Origin: Siphonodentalium dalli
Taxonomy: Eukaryota; Mollusca; Scaphopoda; Gadilida; Siphonodentaliidae
Length of the DNA stretch: 64,000 nucleotides
Direction: 5' to 3'
NCBI GenBank assembly: GCA_032622095.1
Contig: CP136063.1
Location: 206,697,934-206,761,933, forward strand
In this document: positions 34,259-46,100 of the stretch, one piece after another
Numbering within the stretch: the stretch's first letter is position 1
Layout: each line of letters opens with the position of its first letter
The notes under the pieces: generated by a model
The model's input: only the letters and a program-made list of their open reading frames with translations
Databases searched by the model: none
What the model was told of the DNA's origin: nothing
Made by a program: the position numbers and the translations under genes

Positions 34259-37200
34259 TGTTTGAACCCCAAATGGTATATGGATTTAGGGGTATCTCAA
34301 AAAATTCAACGTTACCTTCCCAATATTATTCCAATGTTCAAAGTTATTTTTTCAATGTTGTCTCAAACGTATATTCTATGTTCACTTCAACGAGCAAACT
34401 GGACCAATCGCCAACGTTATTTCAAATTCAACGTTGAAACAAATTTGAGACAACCGTTTACTTTACATTGGATCAACATAGGGATGCTATCTGGGTGAGG
34501 CCATTTGTCATGATTTTGGGAAACATTGGGACATAAATATTATACAGACTGGATAAATCTACGGCATAGCTGAATTCAGATAGCAATCAGTGACAGTATA
34601 GGCTATAGCTGATTTCACCTATTGTCGCGGAATTTTTTTTACAACTAGTGGAATTATGTTTATATGATTACAGTTACCAGTACAATTTGAACACAGAACA
34701 TATAGATATACGTCAATATAGAAACAAAAGCGACATGAGCGCAAATATTACCTCTCCTTGTCACATATTCGAATTTCAAAAATAAACCATGCGCTCCGCG
34801 ACGGAGCCCGGAAATTCAATTGTGAATTTGGTGGCGTCTAATAGTAAATGTCGTATTGGTAAATTCGTTACCCGATGTCCTGCACGTACCTAAGATTATA
34901 AACACCATGACACCTGACGACTTGTCACACAAAGTTATACATTTTACGCCTTTCAAATTTAGTCTAGCTAGATCATTGACAGAAACAGTACTTTTCTCGA
35001 CTCGACTGGGTCATTACTTTGAATAGGTTGTCACGTGCAGTTATAGAACCAATCACGAATAGACATCGCTTAACTACCCCGTTCCATCCCGTTCCTACTT
35101 GTCCAATAGCAAAATTAGCATATTTAAGTAGCTTATAATGCTATAAAAGTCGTTGGAATATTCTAACCACCCAAATTTAGCTACTCGAGATTTAGTGTGC
35201 GGTGTTCTGATAATATAACAACCATGGCGTGTCCATGCATGCCAATATTAGGCAATGCAGTTTAGTTCTTTGCTATTCACAGTGCAGTTGAGCTTGACAT
35301 ATAAGCCCATGTACACGGCTCAGCCGTTTTACAATTCCGGAGATTTTTTGTTATGTGGCTGGCGTTAGAGATAATATTGCTGGCGGCGGATTGTGGTCAA
35401 TATGGTTGGCAGCGGCGGCGTGCGATAGCGGCTTCGGGCTCTAAAACTGCGTGTAAATTTATTGGTCAAGACCCTTAGATACGCTTGATAGAGACAATCT
35501 CTATCAGATTTCGTAAATGCGTCCATGCATAATTATATAGTTACCATACCGCGAAGACTGATCAGTGAAATGAGATACTTAATTAGTCGGGGATAAAGGA
35601 ATGTGTTACATAACTATGCCACTATTAGCAATAACACTCCCAGCTTCGTGCCAGTATATACTAATATGACACGACAGTGATCAGGAGAGCATAAAATGTG
35701 ACAATTATACATTTTGTTTACAATTCTAGTTTGTCATCTGAGCCGTACGCGATTTCTGTAGGAAGTTCGGGAACACCGCTTCGGAATTTCTATCGGCTCT
35801 GAGTGTACTGGTGACAATAGACGTTCAAGAAACATTTTAAATAATTGCATTTAAAAAAAATCAAGTACAGTTTAACAGTTTACGAGTGTGTGTGGTTTAT
35901 CGTTCGAGACCGAGATCGAATTGTGTGTATTTTATGAACTTCCGGTCGGTCGCCCAATTTATTCTCGATCCAATTTCACAATTTCCGCTAAAACACCAGA
36001 TGAAGTCCAAACATAAGTATCACTTTGGTAGTTTTACTATTTTGCTGTTTTTAATACAGTTTCTTCTCAAAACTAGTTTAATCACCAACTAATTTATGCG
36101 GATTGTCGTAATTACAAGCAATCAACGTTGTTTTCGACACATGCGTATAGAAATGTCTGGAGTGGAACTACATACTTAGTACACGTACAATTTTGCTTCG
36201 CACATATGTAAATATTCACATACTAATTGATATTAGATGTGGAGCCACGCTGAAATTTCACTTTAACCCCTCTTTTAAGGGATTTCCGAATTTAAAGAGC
36301 GTTTCATGATTATATAATTTATTAAATGTCGCAATAAATCTTAAATGGCGACCAAAACCTGGAAAATGATGAATATTGGCCCAGCATGCCATGCAAGTTG
36401 TGGTCGATGAATAAAATTGGCTATTCTGTCTTATATACATTAAATTAACATTTCTGATGCACATTGGTTAAGTGTTACTATTGGGATAATCCTCTGTAGG
36501 TACACAGGTAAAGAGAAACAGAGCTCAGGTATAAAAACGTTTCTTATTAGCGCAGGTATGTAAACCATGACAAGAATTCCTAAACAATAATCATCTACTG
36601 GCTAATATCATGATAAACAGAACCCTATGAATATATGTGAATATTTGATGAGTTTAGCTGATGTAGTGTGTCAAACTTCAGGCAGAGTTATCCGCTAAGA
36701 TACCAGAAATATTGGATTTTTCATATGATGATGTACATAGAAACCCAGTGATAACAGGACGATTAATTAAATTTGTTGCGCGGGATTAATATGAACTCGC
36801 CAGTGTACAAGTCATTCTGTCGAAAGTTAACTCCTGGATGGTCAACAGTAAAAACGCCCAATTCTGCGACAGTGGCTGGAACGAATATACGAACATAAGA
36901 GGGCTGACCGTAAATTGCGGTGAGCAAAGTTATATTTAAAACGTATTTACAAGGACGTGTCTAGAATGTCTCCATTGAGGTTTAATACTTGGAATTTATA
37001 ACTGCACCACCTTTGGACCAGAATAAATTCCTTAACTTGGGAAATTCTATTTGCACCCTCTATCCACCTGTTGGAAATTTATAATCGCTAACCGGACACA
37101 ACCATAAAGTTAGGAGTTTCCAACTGATTCCAATCTAGTCACGACCAATTTCACACTATAAAAGGTGGTTGAAAAATTAAACTATGAAATTATTTGCAAT

Positions 37201-37504
37201 CTATTTTCGATGCAAAATCTCCAATTGGTTGTGTGTTAGGTTTGAAAATTCCAACCAAATGTTGAATATTTTTACCAAAGTTTGTGGGGGGGGGGGGGGC
37301 GTGTCACCACGTCCGTGTGTGTATAGAACTCATTTCGTCAATGTTACTTTAGTTTTCTCCCGCCACAGAGGGGTGTTCTCACTTACTGTACCGTTTAGCC
37401 CAATTGCAGAACATTATGCAAAAATATAATTTGTATTAATTTATGCGTGAGAAAACGAAGTAACATTGACAAAATTAGTTATATATATAGCATTATTTTC
37501 ATCG
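34259..37504. other. Gene-free interval
   Basis: Only chance-length ORFs. A TTGGAAATT/CCAACT-rich patch with a G14 tract (about 36985-37300) resembles the patch at 7610-8220. CTCCGCGACGGAG at 34794-34806 is a small hairpin. No host exon could be defended. Confidence 0.4.
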
Positions 37505-37509
37505 ACGAA
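37505..37509. other. 5-bp target duplication, left (ACGAA)
   Basis: ACGAA directly before the 5' LTR, repeated directly after the 3' LTR at 42432-42436. Confidence 0.85.
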
Positions 37510-37665
37510 TGTCACGTATCGTTCCGCTTTTGTATTGTTTGAATGCTTCCCACTTTTGTATATACGCACATCCGGCATCTTGAATAAAACATCTATCGAG
37601 ATCAGAAGTGTCGACCATTTATCACACAAAATCCAGATATAATGGGGTTTAATCGATACATATTA
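37510..37665 (+). repeat. 5' LTR (156 bp)
   Basis: TGTCACGTATCG to GATACATATTA. It matches the 3' LTR apart from about two or three substitutions and two small indels (a four-base indel after CTTTTGTA and an A-run). It contains AATAAA (about 37584), a possible polyadenylation signal. The LTR is unusually short and ends in TTA rather than CA. Confidence 0.85.
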
Positions 37666-37667
37666 GT

Positions 37668-37680
37668 TGGCGACGAGGAT
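37668..37680 (+). promoter_or_regulatory. Primer binding site
   Basis: TGGCGACGAGGAT begins two bases after the LTR, the usual position. TGG at its start pairs with a tRNA CCA end; the tRNA species is not assigned. Confidence 0.6.
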
Positions 37681-37688
37681 AAACAATA

Positions 37689-38427
37689 ATGTCATTGTCC
37701 ACTGTCGGCCAGGTGGGAGAGTTTTTCGCCGAGGAGGAAGATTGGGGGCAATATATTGAGAGAATTGAACTTTATTTTGTGGCCAACGAAATAAAGGATG
37801 ATGCCAAAAAAAAGAAAGATCTATATTGCTCTGTGTGTGCGGTAAACAATGTTACAAACTGGTCCGTGATATATTAGCTCCACAAAAACCCAAGGACTTG
37901 AAGTTTGATGAAATTGTGGAATGTGTAAGGAAACATAAATACCCAAAACCACCCCCATTGTCAAGAGATATGAATTCAACAGCCGTAAAAGAGCTGAAGC
38001 TGAGAGCGTAGTTGACTATGTTGCAGCTTTGAGACATATAGCGGATGGATGTGAGTATGGTGATAACCTGGAGGAGATGCTACGAGACCGTTTAGTAGTT
38101 GGTATACGTCAAAACCGAATACAGAGACGACTATTGGCAGAAAAGAAATTAATTTTCAAAACGGCATTGGATATTTCATATATAACTGCTGATAAACAAT
38201 CTGAAGTTTTATGTACAAAATCGAAGGAAAGTGTCGAAAAACAAGATTTTTCGAATTCACCGAAAATAAATAAACCATGCCACAGATGCCTATCTAATTT
38301 TCATGGACCGGATTCATGCCTTTTTAAGGAGAGTGAGTGTTTTCGGTACCGATCAATTGGCCATATTCGAAAAGCATGCAGAACAAAGAAAAGTAACAGT
38401 AACTCTAGACACATGTTGTTGATGTGA
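37689..38427 (+). pseudogene. Ty3/gypsy Gag with degenerate zinc knuckle
   Basis: Starts at ATG 37689 in three successive frames (37689-37877, 37826-38011, 38029-38427), with joins in the CTCTGTGTGTGCGG area and around 37980. Matrix-like motif AEEEDWGQYIERIELYF, capsid block RDRLVVGIRQNRIQ. The C-terminal Cys region has CHRC and later CFRYRSIGHIRKAC, where the second Cys of a CCHC knuckle is Tyr, so RNA binding by that knuckle is probably lost. It overlaps the next frame by four bases. Confidence 0.75.
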
Positions 38428-39528
38428 AAAATTCCGACTCAGATACCGACGAAGAAACGCAGTGGTTGTATCGGGTGAACGAAAATAAAATTGAGCCAAT
38501 TATTGTTGATGTAAAAATACATGGAAAAATGGTAGATATGGAACTGGACACTGGTGCTTCGGTATTGTTGATGGACAGAGATGCATACCAGAAATTAACG
38601 GGAAAAGTTCATTTCGAAAAGACGCAGATGAAATTAAAAACATATACAGGGTCTTCAGTTAAAGGGGTACTGTACGCCAATTTCAATAAATTCCCGGTAA
38701 CAATTGCGATCTAATATCAATATTATATTTTAAAATAACGTATTTGAGTCGACGATGTCTACTGAAAACGTTCCGGTTAACAGGCTATCATAAAAGTCAA
38801 ATTGAATTATTTAATATAAATGAATTTATGGCTGGAGTCATAAAACGGCGAATTATGCCATTACGAGTTACCGTTCTTGAAATCTCACATGTTGGGTGTC
38901 TTTTATCGACGGCCGTTTACGACGAACATTATTGAGTTGCGAACAAAACATGTTACATGCAAAAGGAAGTCCCGCTATAACCAATTGGAAAAAAAAGAGA
39001 AGAAACAAGATTCATAAAACGTCAAGTATTTTTATAGGGGGTGAGATTGTTCGATGGAAGAGATTGCAGGCATCAATTGAACTCCCGGTTCATCCTGCAA
39101 CCTGCGTCTTCTCCGGTGAAGGTCAAAAACATGGCGCGTAGTTTGAAATCGTAATATTTTTATTTCCAAGATCAATATTTTCGTCGCTAAATTAAGTTTA
39201 TACGAAACTCATATAACACGAACACAATTTAACTTGAAAGTTATGTCAATGGGAGTAAATAAAAAAAATTGCCTATCTCTGTGTACAGTACCCCTTTAAA
39301 TTTTTAGGAAAAGTTGAAGAAGAAATTTGGTATGATGGAGAGATGTTCAAATTGCCGTTGATTATTGTGGAAAAAGGACCGACGTTGCTTGGACGTAACT
39401 GGTTAAAACATATCCAGTTAAAGTGGAATGAACTGAATGTCAACATTATACAGAATAATACAGCTGCTGAATCTTGTCAGGCTGAAGTAGACAATCTTAC
39501 GAAGAAATGTGCCATATTTCGCGATTAA
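38428..39528 (+). pseudogene. Ty3/gypsy protease region, split by a TTAA element
   Basis: Aspartic protease motif MELDTGASVLLMD at about 38535-38573; coding is broken at 38662 and continues at 39296 (LGRNWL motif typical of the protease-RT linker at about 39388). Removing the 633-bp insert plus one TTAA restores phase. An in-frame TAA follows at 39526-39528, just before the RT. Confidence 0.8.
38663..39295. mobile_element. TTAA-flanked MITE inside gypsy pol
   Basis: TTAA at 38659-38662 and 39296-39299. Ends AGGGGTACTGTAC and GTACAGTACCCCT are perfect complements. The interior ORFs (38744-38935, 38896-39141) have no recognised domain. Confidence 0.9.
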
Positions 39529-39564
39529 CTTGGTACATTCAAAGACGTTGCGGCGAAAATCTAC

Positions 39565-42214
39565 ATGGATAAGGATGCGACTCCCAAGTATTTTCTGGCA
39601 CGTCCGGTACCACACGCCATGAAGGAATTGGTAGACGAGGAACTGAATAAATTGGAGAGACTAAATGTGATAAAACCTGTTGATTCATCGAAATGGGCGA
39701 GTCCAATTGTTGTTGTTCCGAAAGGGAAAAATAAAGTCCGTATTTGTGCAGATTATAAAGTGACCATTAATAACCATTGCAAACTTGATCCTTACCCAGT
39801 TCCGAGAATCCAGGATCTTATTTCATCTTTGTCAGGGGGTCAAAAGTTCACAAAACTTGATTTATCAATGGCGTACCTTCAATGTCATTTACATGAAGAT
39901 TCGAAAAAGTTTACTACTATAAATACACATAGAGGGTTATATATTTATAACAGAATGCCATTTGGTTACAAATCAAGTGGGCCTATGTTTCAGAGATATA
40001 TTGAGAACCTTTTGAAAGATATTCCCAATTGTGTTGTATTCCATGATGATATTCTGTGTACTGGTCCAAATGATTCATCTCACATTAAAACACTTAAATT
40101 AGTGTTGGATAGGCTTTCAAAAGCGAGTTAATAAAGGGAAATGTCAATTTATGCAAGATTTCGTTGTTTACTTGGGTCATGAAATTAGTGCAACATGTGT
40201 CAGTCCAGTACAGGACAAAGTGGATGCCATTCATAAGTGCCCAAGTCCGGAGAGTGTTGCTCAATTAAAAGCTTTTCTTGGGATGTTGGAATATTATCGG
40301 AAGTATATTCCAAATTTGGCTCAGATTCTAGAACCAGTACACATGCTTCTTCATAAAGGTCAAACGTGGGTTTGGGGTGCTCTTGTCTCTGCCGAGGTAC
40401 TTACTTTATTTGACACAAATAAGAACATTATTGTTGCTTGTGATGCTTCATCAGTTGGTATTTCTGCAGTGTTAAGCCATGTAATGTCAGATGGGTCAGA
40501 AAGGCCAGTTGTTTTTGCTTCGCGTGTATTATCGTCTCCCGAGCAAAACTACAGTGTTGTTGATAAAGAGGGATTATCGGTAATGTTTGCGTTGAGAAAA
40601 TTTCATGCATATTTGTATGGTGCAAAAGAACATTTTATCATATACAGTGATAATAAAGCATTAATTACTTTATTTGGAGAATCAAAGTGTGTACCAGAGA
40701 CTGGATCAATGAGGGTAAAAAGGTGGTCATTGTTGTTATCTGGATACAATTACAAAATTGTTCATCGACCTGTTTATAGAAACTGTAATGCTGATGCACT
40801 TAGCAGACTGCCTTGTGATGGTGAAAAACCAAACCCATCTGATTTTGATGGTCCTGATTGTTCAGCAGGATATGTAAATCTGATGGAGTTGATTGATTCA
40901 CCCGTTACAAGCAGTCATATAGCTAAGTGGACAAACCAGGATGCTGTATTGTCAAAAGTATTGGGCTGGCCTTGTAATGCCAATGTAGAGCCAGAATTTA
41001 AATTTGTCATTTGGGGTTCAAGAGTGATTGTGCCAGCAAGAGCTCAATCAAAGATGTTGTCATTATTGCATAATTCTCACCCAGGCATGGTTGGTATGAA
41101 AGCTCTAGCAAGGTCTTATATTTGGTGGCCCAATTTGGATTCTGATATAGAGCAATATGTAGGAAAATGTCCAACTTGCCAAAACATGACCAAGTTACTT
41201 CCTAAGGTTAGTGTAAGTCCCTGGGATATCCCCAAAAGACCTTGGTCGAGAATTCATATTGATTATGCTGGTCCAATTAACAATAAAATGTTTCTTGTGA
41301 TTGTTGATGCATATAGCAAATGGCTGGAAGTAAAAATCACAAATTCATGTAATTCTGAATCCACTATTGAAAAACTTAGAGAAGTATTTTCATGTCATGG
41401 ATTGCCTAATACCATTGTGTCAGATAATGGGTCATGCTTTACAAGTTCAGAGTTTGAACAATTTGTTGAAAAGAATGGCATAAAACATATTCGCACTTCG
41501 CCATTTCATCCTGCATCTAATGGTCTTGCCGAGAGAGCTGTGCAATCTTTTAAACGAGGTTTAAAGAAATCAGGCTCACTAAGTACTAGAGTTTCAAGGT
41601 TTCTATTTGGACATAGAATAACACCACATTCAACTACTGGTGTGGCTCCATCCACTGTACGCATGGGTAAAACCTTGTTGTCGCCTTTAACAAAGGTTTC
41701 ACCCTCAGTGAGTGATAGGATGGAGGACAAGGCTTCAGTTTATAAGGAAAGTTCTGATAATTTTAGAAATTTCAAAGAGGGAGAGGCTGTATATTGTAGA
41801 AATTATGCTTCTGGTCCTAAATGGATACCTGGTGTTATAATAAGTAAAGTTGGCAATGTAATATATGATGTTGAGCTTAATTCAGGTCGTGTTGTTAGTA
41901 AGCATGCAAATCAATTACGACATAGAGACATAGTTTTAGAGGAGACAAATGTAAATGTAGATTGTGAGTTCAATGTTCAAAGTAAATGTAATTCTGATGA
42001 TTTATCTGATGCAATTATACCGCCAATTGTTGAAGACAGTTTACAGCAATCATATGGTTCAAAGATGTCTCCAATTGTTGATATAAATGAAAATGGTATT
42101 AGCAATTCAGAAAAGTCTGTTGTGCATAGTGATCAAAATGATGATAGCAATGTTGAGACTCAGTTGAGACGAACAAGTAGAAAATCAAGAAAACCAGATA
42201 GACTTGATTTATAA
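39565..42214 (+). pseudogene. Ty3/gypsy reverse transcriptase, RNase H and integrase
   Basis: RT from about 39590: LDLSMAYLQ, MPFGYKSSGPMFQR, and catalytic FHDDIL at about 40043. A frame change at the A4 run near 40120 leads to the frame 40151-42214. RNase H: CDASSVGISAVLS and later YSDNKALITLF; a gap of roughly a dozen residues relative to relatives precedes it, after WVWG. Integrase: H..H then CPTC zinc-binding region, HIDYAGP (Asp), IVSDNGS (Asp), SNGLAERAV (Glu), then a C-terminal domain ending near KHANQLRHRD. The integrase frame is uninterrupted. The C-terminal tail is acidic and Ser-rich. Confidence 0.88.
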
Positions 42215-42267
42215 TTGTTGTCTACTTTAGCATCACCATTACACACATGTATTGATTAATATTTGTT

Positions 42268-42279
42268 AGGGGAGAATAG
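42268..42279 (+). promoter_or_regulatory. Polypurine tract
   Basis: AGGGGAGAATAG immediately before the 3' LTR, where plus-strand priming occurs in LTR retrotransposons. Confidence 0.65.
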
Positions 42280-42280
42280 T

Positions 42281-42431
42281 TGTCATGTATCGTTCCGCTT
42301 TTGTATTGTTTGAATGCTTCCCACTTTTGTACGGACATCCGACATCTTGAATAAAACATCTATCGAGATCAGAAGTGTCGACCATTTATCACACAAATCC
42401 AGATATAATGGGGTTTAATCGATACATATTA
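42281..42431 (+). repeat. 3' LTR (151 bp)
   Basis: TGTCATGTATCG to GATACATATTA, followed by ACGAA (42432-42436). Confidence 0.85.
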
Positions 42432-42743
42432 ACGAACCTATTTTTATTTTGTTCGAACCCCCCCCCCCCATTTCCCCATTCAGAAGAATGTAAATTGCAA
42501 AATTGTAAATTTCTTGTTGTGGTTGAGACAGTCGTGCTTGTGTTATATAATTAAGCAATCAGGCAACCTGATAATTCGGGTTGCGCATGCGTCGACTTGG
42601 CTACCGATCGCATCTAGCGATCGCTCTTCGATTTATTGTCAAAATCCACATCCATCTTGAAATTAAATGAACAAAGTAGTAATTTTACATGCTTAAAAGG
42701 AGCTGTGATATTCAACGATACCAAGGCTGTGAATATTTTGGAG

Positions 42744-44248
42744 ATGGAAGCTGAAAACGGCTCTTTGAAGAGAAACGAGTTGCGAGTTGATACCGCCACC
42801 GCCGAAAGAGCAAATCATCGACGATTCTCCAACGAATATTGGTGAGATCGCTTCAATGATTTCTAACGCAGATGCATTACTAAATGACTCTCCCCCTGTG
42901 CACCACATTTATGGTCCAGGCAGCAAACACATTCTATCAACAAAGACGATTTGTAAATCGGTCCATCAACACTATGGAAATTATGAACAAAACTCTAACT
43001 GTATAACAACCACAGGAAACGGTGTCAACCCCCGACCCGATGAATTCCCTCAAGCAGACTACAGTGGTAATAAATCGGATAATATTCTTGATATCCTTCA
43101 ACTAATGAACAAGAGATTTGATACAGTGGACAGTATGCACGCCGAAGTTAAATCGTTCGGAACACGCCTATAATCAGTAGAACACCACATTGGAGCTCTT
43201 AACCCTTTACCCAACAAACCGGCCAAAACCGGCCAAATAAAGCTTCAACAGCCTAAAATATCTTCGGTCTGTCTCAATAGAACCATACAAATATGGGTAT
43301 CATTGGAACCGGCTCCTTGACCACATTGTGATAGTTACAGTTATGCCCTGTGCCAATGCATTCTCTTATATATGCGAGTCGACCATAGGTCGCCTCGCAT
43401 ATATAAGAGAATGCATTGGCCTAAACAAAATCTTTTTTTAACACTTTTTACCATTTTTTCTTACATTCTTTAACAATTTTATAATTTTTAATGTGTTAAG
43501 CCAATGCATTCTCTTATATATGCGAGGCGACCTATGGTATAAGAGAATGCATTGGCACAGGGTCGTTCTGTTGGGTAAAGGGTTAACCTTGGACTGAGGC
43601 AAATACGTGCACAAACTGATATCAATTCACGCGGCGTTTGTGACAGTGTACATGTAGGAAAACAAAATGATTTGGGCCAAATGATAAATTTCATGTCCAA
43701 GCGGTTCAATGCTGTGCTAGATGAACGCGATACGCTTCACTGCAACCAAATAAAGACCAATGAGCGTGTAATTGATCTAGAAACACGGTCAATGAAATAT
43801 AATGTGATCTTCTCCGGTATAGCGGAAACTGAGACCAGCGATAAGTCAACTGAGGACATTCTGCGGGACTTTTTAACTGATATTTTGAACATAACTGGGT
43901 CCATTGAATTTGGCAACGTGCATAGGCCAGGGAATAGACGCCGGAAACACGCCGATACAGCTTATAGCCAGGTTCTCGCAATATAAACACAAGGAACTTG
44001 TCAGGAAGGCTATACAAGAACTGGAACAGCCAAATGAATACAGGGTCTCTGAACAATTCCCTCAGGAAATCCAAGAGTATCGGAATCATGTCATTTTCCC
44101 ACTCGCTAAAGGGACACGTAAGAATGGTGACATCGCGCGTGTTTCTGGTGATAAGTTAATAGTGAATGGTCAACTGGCGTATCCCGACGAGCCACCTCTA
44201 TACCGTTGGTATCATGAGAAGCAGACCTGCATCATACACAATCATTGA
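42744..44248 (+). pseudogene. LINE 1 ORF1 (L1 ORF1p-like nucleic-acid chaperone)
   Basis: ATG at 42744 (MEAENGSLKRNE), with a frame change near 42800 into PPPPKEQIIDDSP. Coding continues to 43173, is interrupted by a MITE, and resumes at about 43595. A coiled-coil-like stretch precedes the L1-type RRM: ETRSMKYNVIFSGIAE, NVHRPGNR, then after a frame change near 43985 IARFSQYKHKELVRKA and LIVNGQLAYPDE. This order matches L1 ORF1p (RNA-binding trimer). The C-terminal end meets a hairpin. Confidence 0.7.
43203..43582. mobile_element. TTAA-flanked MITE in LINE 1 ORF1 (piggyBac-type ends)
   Basis: TTAA at 43199-43202 and 43583-43586. Ends CCCTTTACCCAACA and TGTTGGGTAAAGGG are perfect complements. 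Inside, CCAATGCATTCTCTTATATA and complement occur four times, forming two hairpins (43349-43421 and 43499-43559). The 5'-CCC end next to TTAA is of the piggyBac kind. Confidence 0.85.
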
Positions 44249-44486
44249 AATAGGGTGTCTGTGATTTGCGGAATGAGGTCCCCAGAGGGTGAATATAGTG
44301 ATGCTACCCCGCATAGCGGGCTAGCATCACCAAATTCACCATCTGAGAACCTCATTCTGCTGAGGTGTAAGCAGAATGAGGTCCACAGAGGGTGAATTTG
44401 GTGATGCCAGCCCGCTATGCGGGGTAGCATCACTAAATTCACCCTCTGGGGACCTCATTCTGCAAATGACAGACATCCTATTTCAA
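44245..44486. repeat. 242-bp double hairpin (A-A'-A-A')
   Basis: The outer arms TTGAAATAGG... and ...CCTATTTCAA pair over about 115 bases with few mismatches. Each arm is itself a hairpin, with GAATGAGGTCCCCAGAGG pairing to its complement across CCCCGCATAGCGGG. Four copies of the same ~55-bp sequence thus alternate in orientation. It sits at the end of LINE 1 ORF1. Confidence 0.8.
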
Positions 44487-45315
44487 GGCTTGAGCATACA
44501 CAAACTCACTGTGAACATGTTTAAGGCATCAACCCTCCCTCACTTTGAAGCGCCGCCTGTCCACTCCCAGGTGAGTCGACCATTGGCATATACAAGCGAA
44601 CACCTCATGGGTACAATGCTCAACGCTTGTGATATAACTGGGGGTCCGACCGGGGTAGAGTCCGGGGGGGGGGGGGGGGCTTCAGAGTTGGGTGATTGAC
44701 ATGTCAAACTCATAAAATATATTGCCTAATGTTAACATCCCTGGTACTTTTCCTGGAGCGAGGATGGGACCTGCGCCGTTCAACCACATGAGCCAAGCAG
44801 TGATGGGTGTGGTGACGCCAAGCGACGACCGGGGGCCACAAGGCTCCCGGCTGTCGGTGGCGACACCACTGTCTAGGGGGTGGTCGAGCCGTGGAGACGG
44901 AATGTGAGTATTCACGGCCCGTAACGCCCTCGATGGTGACCTCGAATTTTATATGCATTTTGTTGGTGGTGCGGCTCCCTCTGTGTAGATGGATCTTGCC
45001 ACAGGCAAGAAGTCAGTTGCTATTCCTGCATCGAGTGGACTAAGTTTGCTCAACCCCATACCGTGTATGGCAGGGGCGACTGGGGGATACGCCACCAGTC
45101 ACCCACCACCTGTTACATCCACATATGTTATATGTGCAACAAGGGTTCACGGAGGTAATGCCACCGGCCACCCCACCCTATCATGTTACCAATACTGCAA
45201 ACACGCCCTGTATGGACGGGGATTCCGGGGGCTATGGCGCCGGTCCGCCACCACCATATAACGCTACAACAACCTATAGGGGTGTGGGGGTGAGAGGCTT
45301 TCATGAAGGTTAAAC
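44487..45315 (+). other. LINE 1 inter-ORF region, GC-rich with G-run
   Basis: Higher GC than its surroundings, with a G14 tract at about 44666-44679. Short Pro/Gly/His-rich frames in several phases (for example 44376-44699, 44989-45261, 45125-45313) may be remnants of an ORF1 tail. Not assigned a function. Confidence 0.35.
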
Positions 45316-46100
45316 ATATGTTCCATCAATGTTTGTGGCATTATGAACCGGTTGGATGACCCTGAATTTGTTGATTTTGTCTCGAAATTTGACATAATCT
45401 TCCTCCAGGAGACGAAAACAGATGATCTAGACAGTATAGATATCCCTGGATTTAATGTTCTAATTAGGAAAAACCGAAAATCAGTAATGAGATATAGATC
45501 TGGTGGTATGTGTACTTGTTCAAGAAAATTTCAACAAATTTGTAGAATCACAAAATTGTTGAAATGAATATATCGTCTGGTTCAAAATCAAAACATAATG
45601 AATGTTTCATAGGAACTGTTAATGCTCCGCCTGAAGGTTCTAAATATAGCTCAAACACATGTTTTGATGAAATAATGACTTCCCTTGCTTCAGTGAAAGG
45701 CCTTAGTGATAACACCCTTATGCTCGGCGATTTCAACGCCCGAACGGCCAAACTCATTGACTTTATACCCGATGATGAAAATGAATTCGGGACAACAACA
45801 GCCGATATAGATATACCACAGCGCAGCTCGCAGGACAAACACTGGAACAATTATGGCTACAAGCTCATTGACCTTTGTCGACAAGCCGAAATAATCATTG
45901 GCAATGGTAGATTAGGCTCCGATAAGGGCATCCGCCGTCTAACTTGCAAAAATGCGAGTGTCGTTGATTATTTAATCACCAGTAAGTCTATGATGACTCA
46001 TATATTATAGTTCCGTGTGCACGACTTTAATAACTTGATCAGTGACGTACATTGTGCATTATCCTTTGGTCTGGTTGTTGGAAATTATAAATCTAACGAG
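45316..46100 (+). pseudogene. LINE 1 ORF2, AP-type endonuclease domain
   Basis: Motif order fits APE-type LINE endonucleases: SINVCGIMNRL, IIFLQETK (catalytic Glu), LMLGDFNART (Asp, Asn), ASVVDYLIT, then in another frame the ISDVHCALSF block with catalytic Asp-His. At least three frame changes (about 45500, 45590, 46010) and a stop interrupt it. It nicks target DNA in the intact element. Confidence 0.75.

Larger units (their letters stand above)
37510..42431 (+). mobile_element. Ty3/gypsy LTR retrotransposon, complete between LTRs
   Basis: LTR 37510-37665, primer site, Gag, zinc-knuckle region, protease, RT, RNase H, integrase, polypurine tract, LTR 42281-42431, and ACGAA duplications on both sides. 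The domain order (integrase last) is that of Ty3/gypsy. Sequence style resembles proteins commonly labelled K02A2.6-like. A TTAA element is inserted at 38663-39295. Several stops and frame changes make it non-autonomous as written. Confidence 0.9.

Noticed and set aside
42636-42799. Minus-strand ORF 42614-42799 and plus-strand ORF 42636-42845
   Set aside because: Overlap the start of LINE ORF1; the latter runs out of frame after about 42800 and its first part precedes the likely ATG at 42744.
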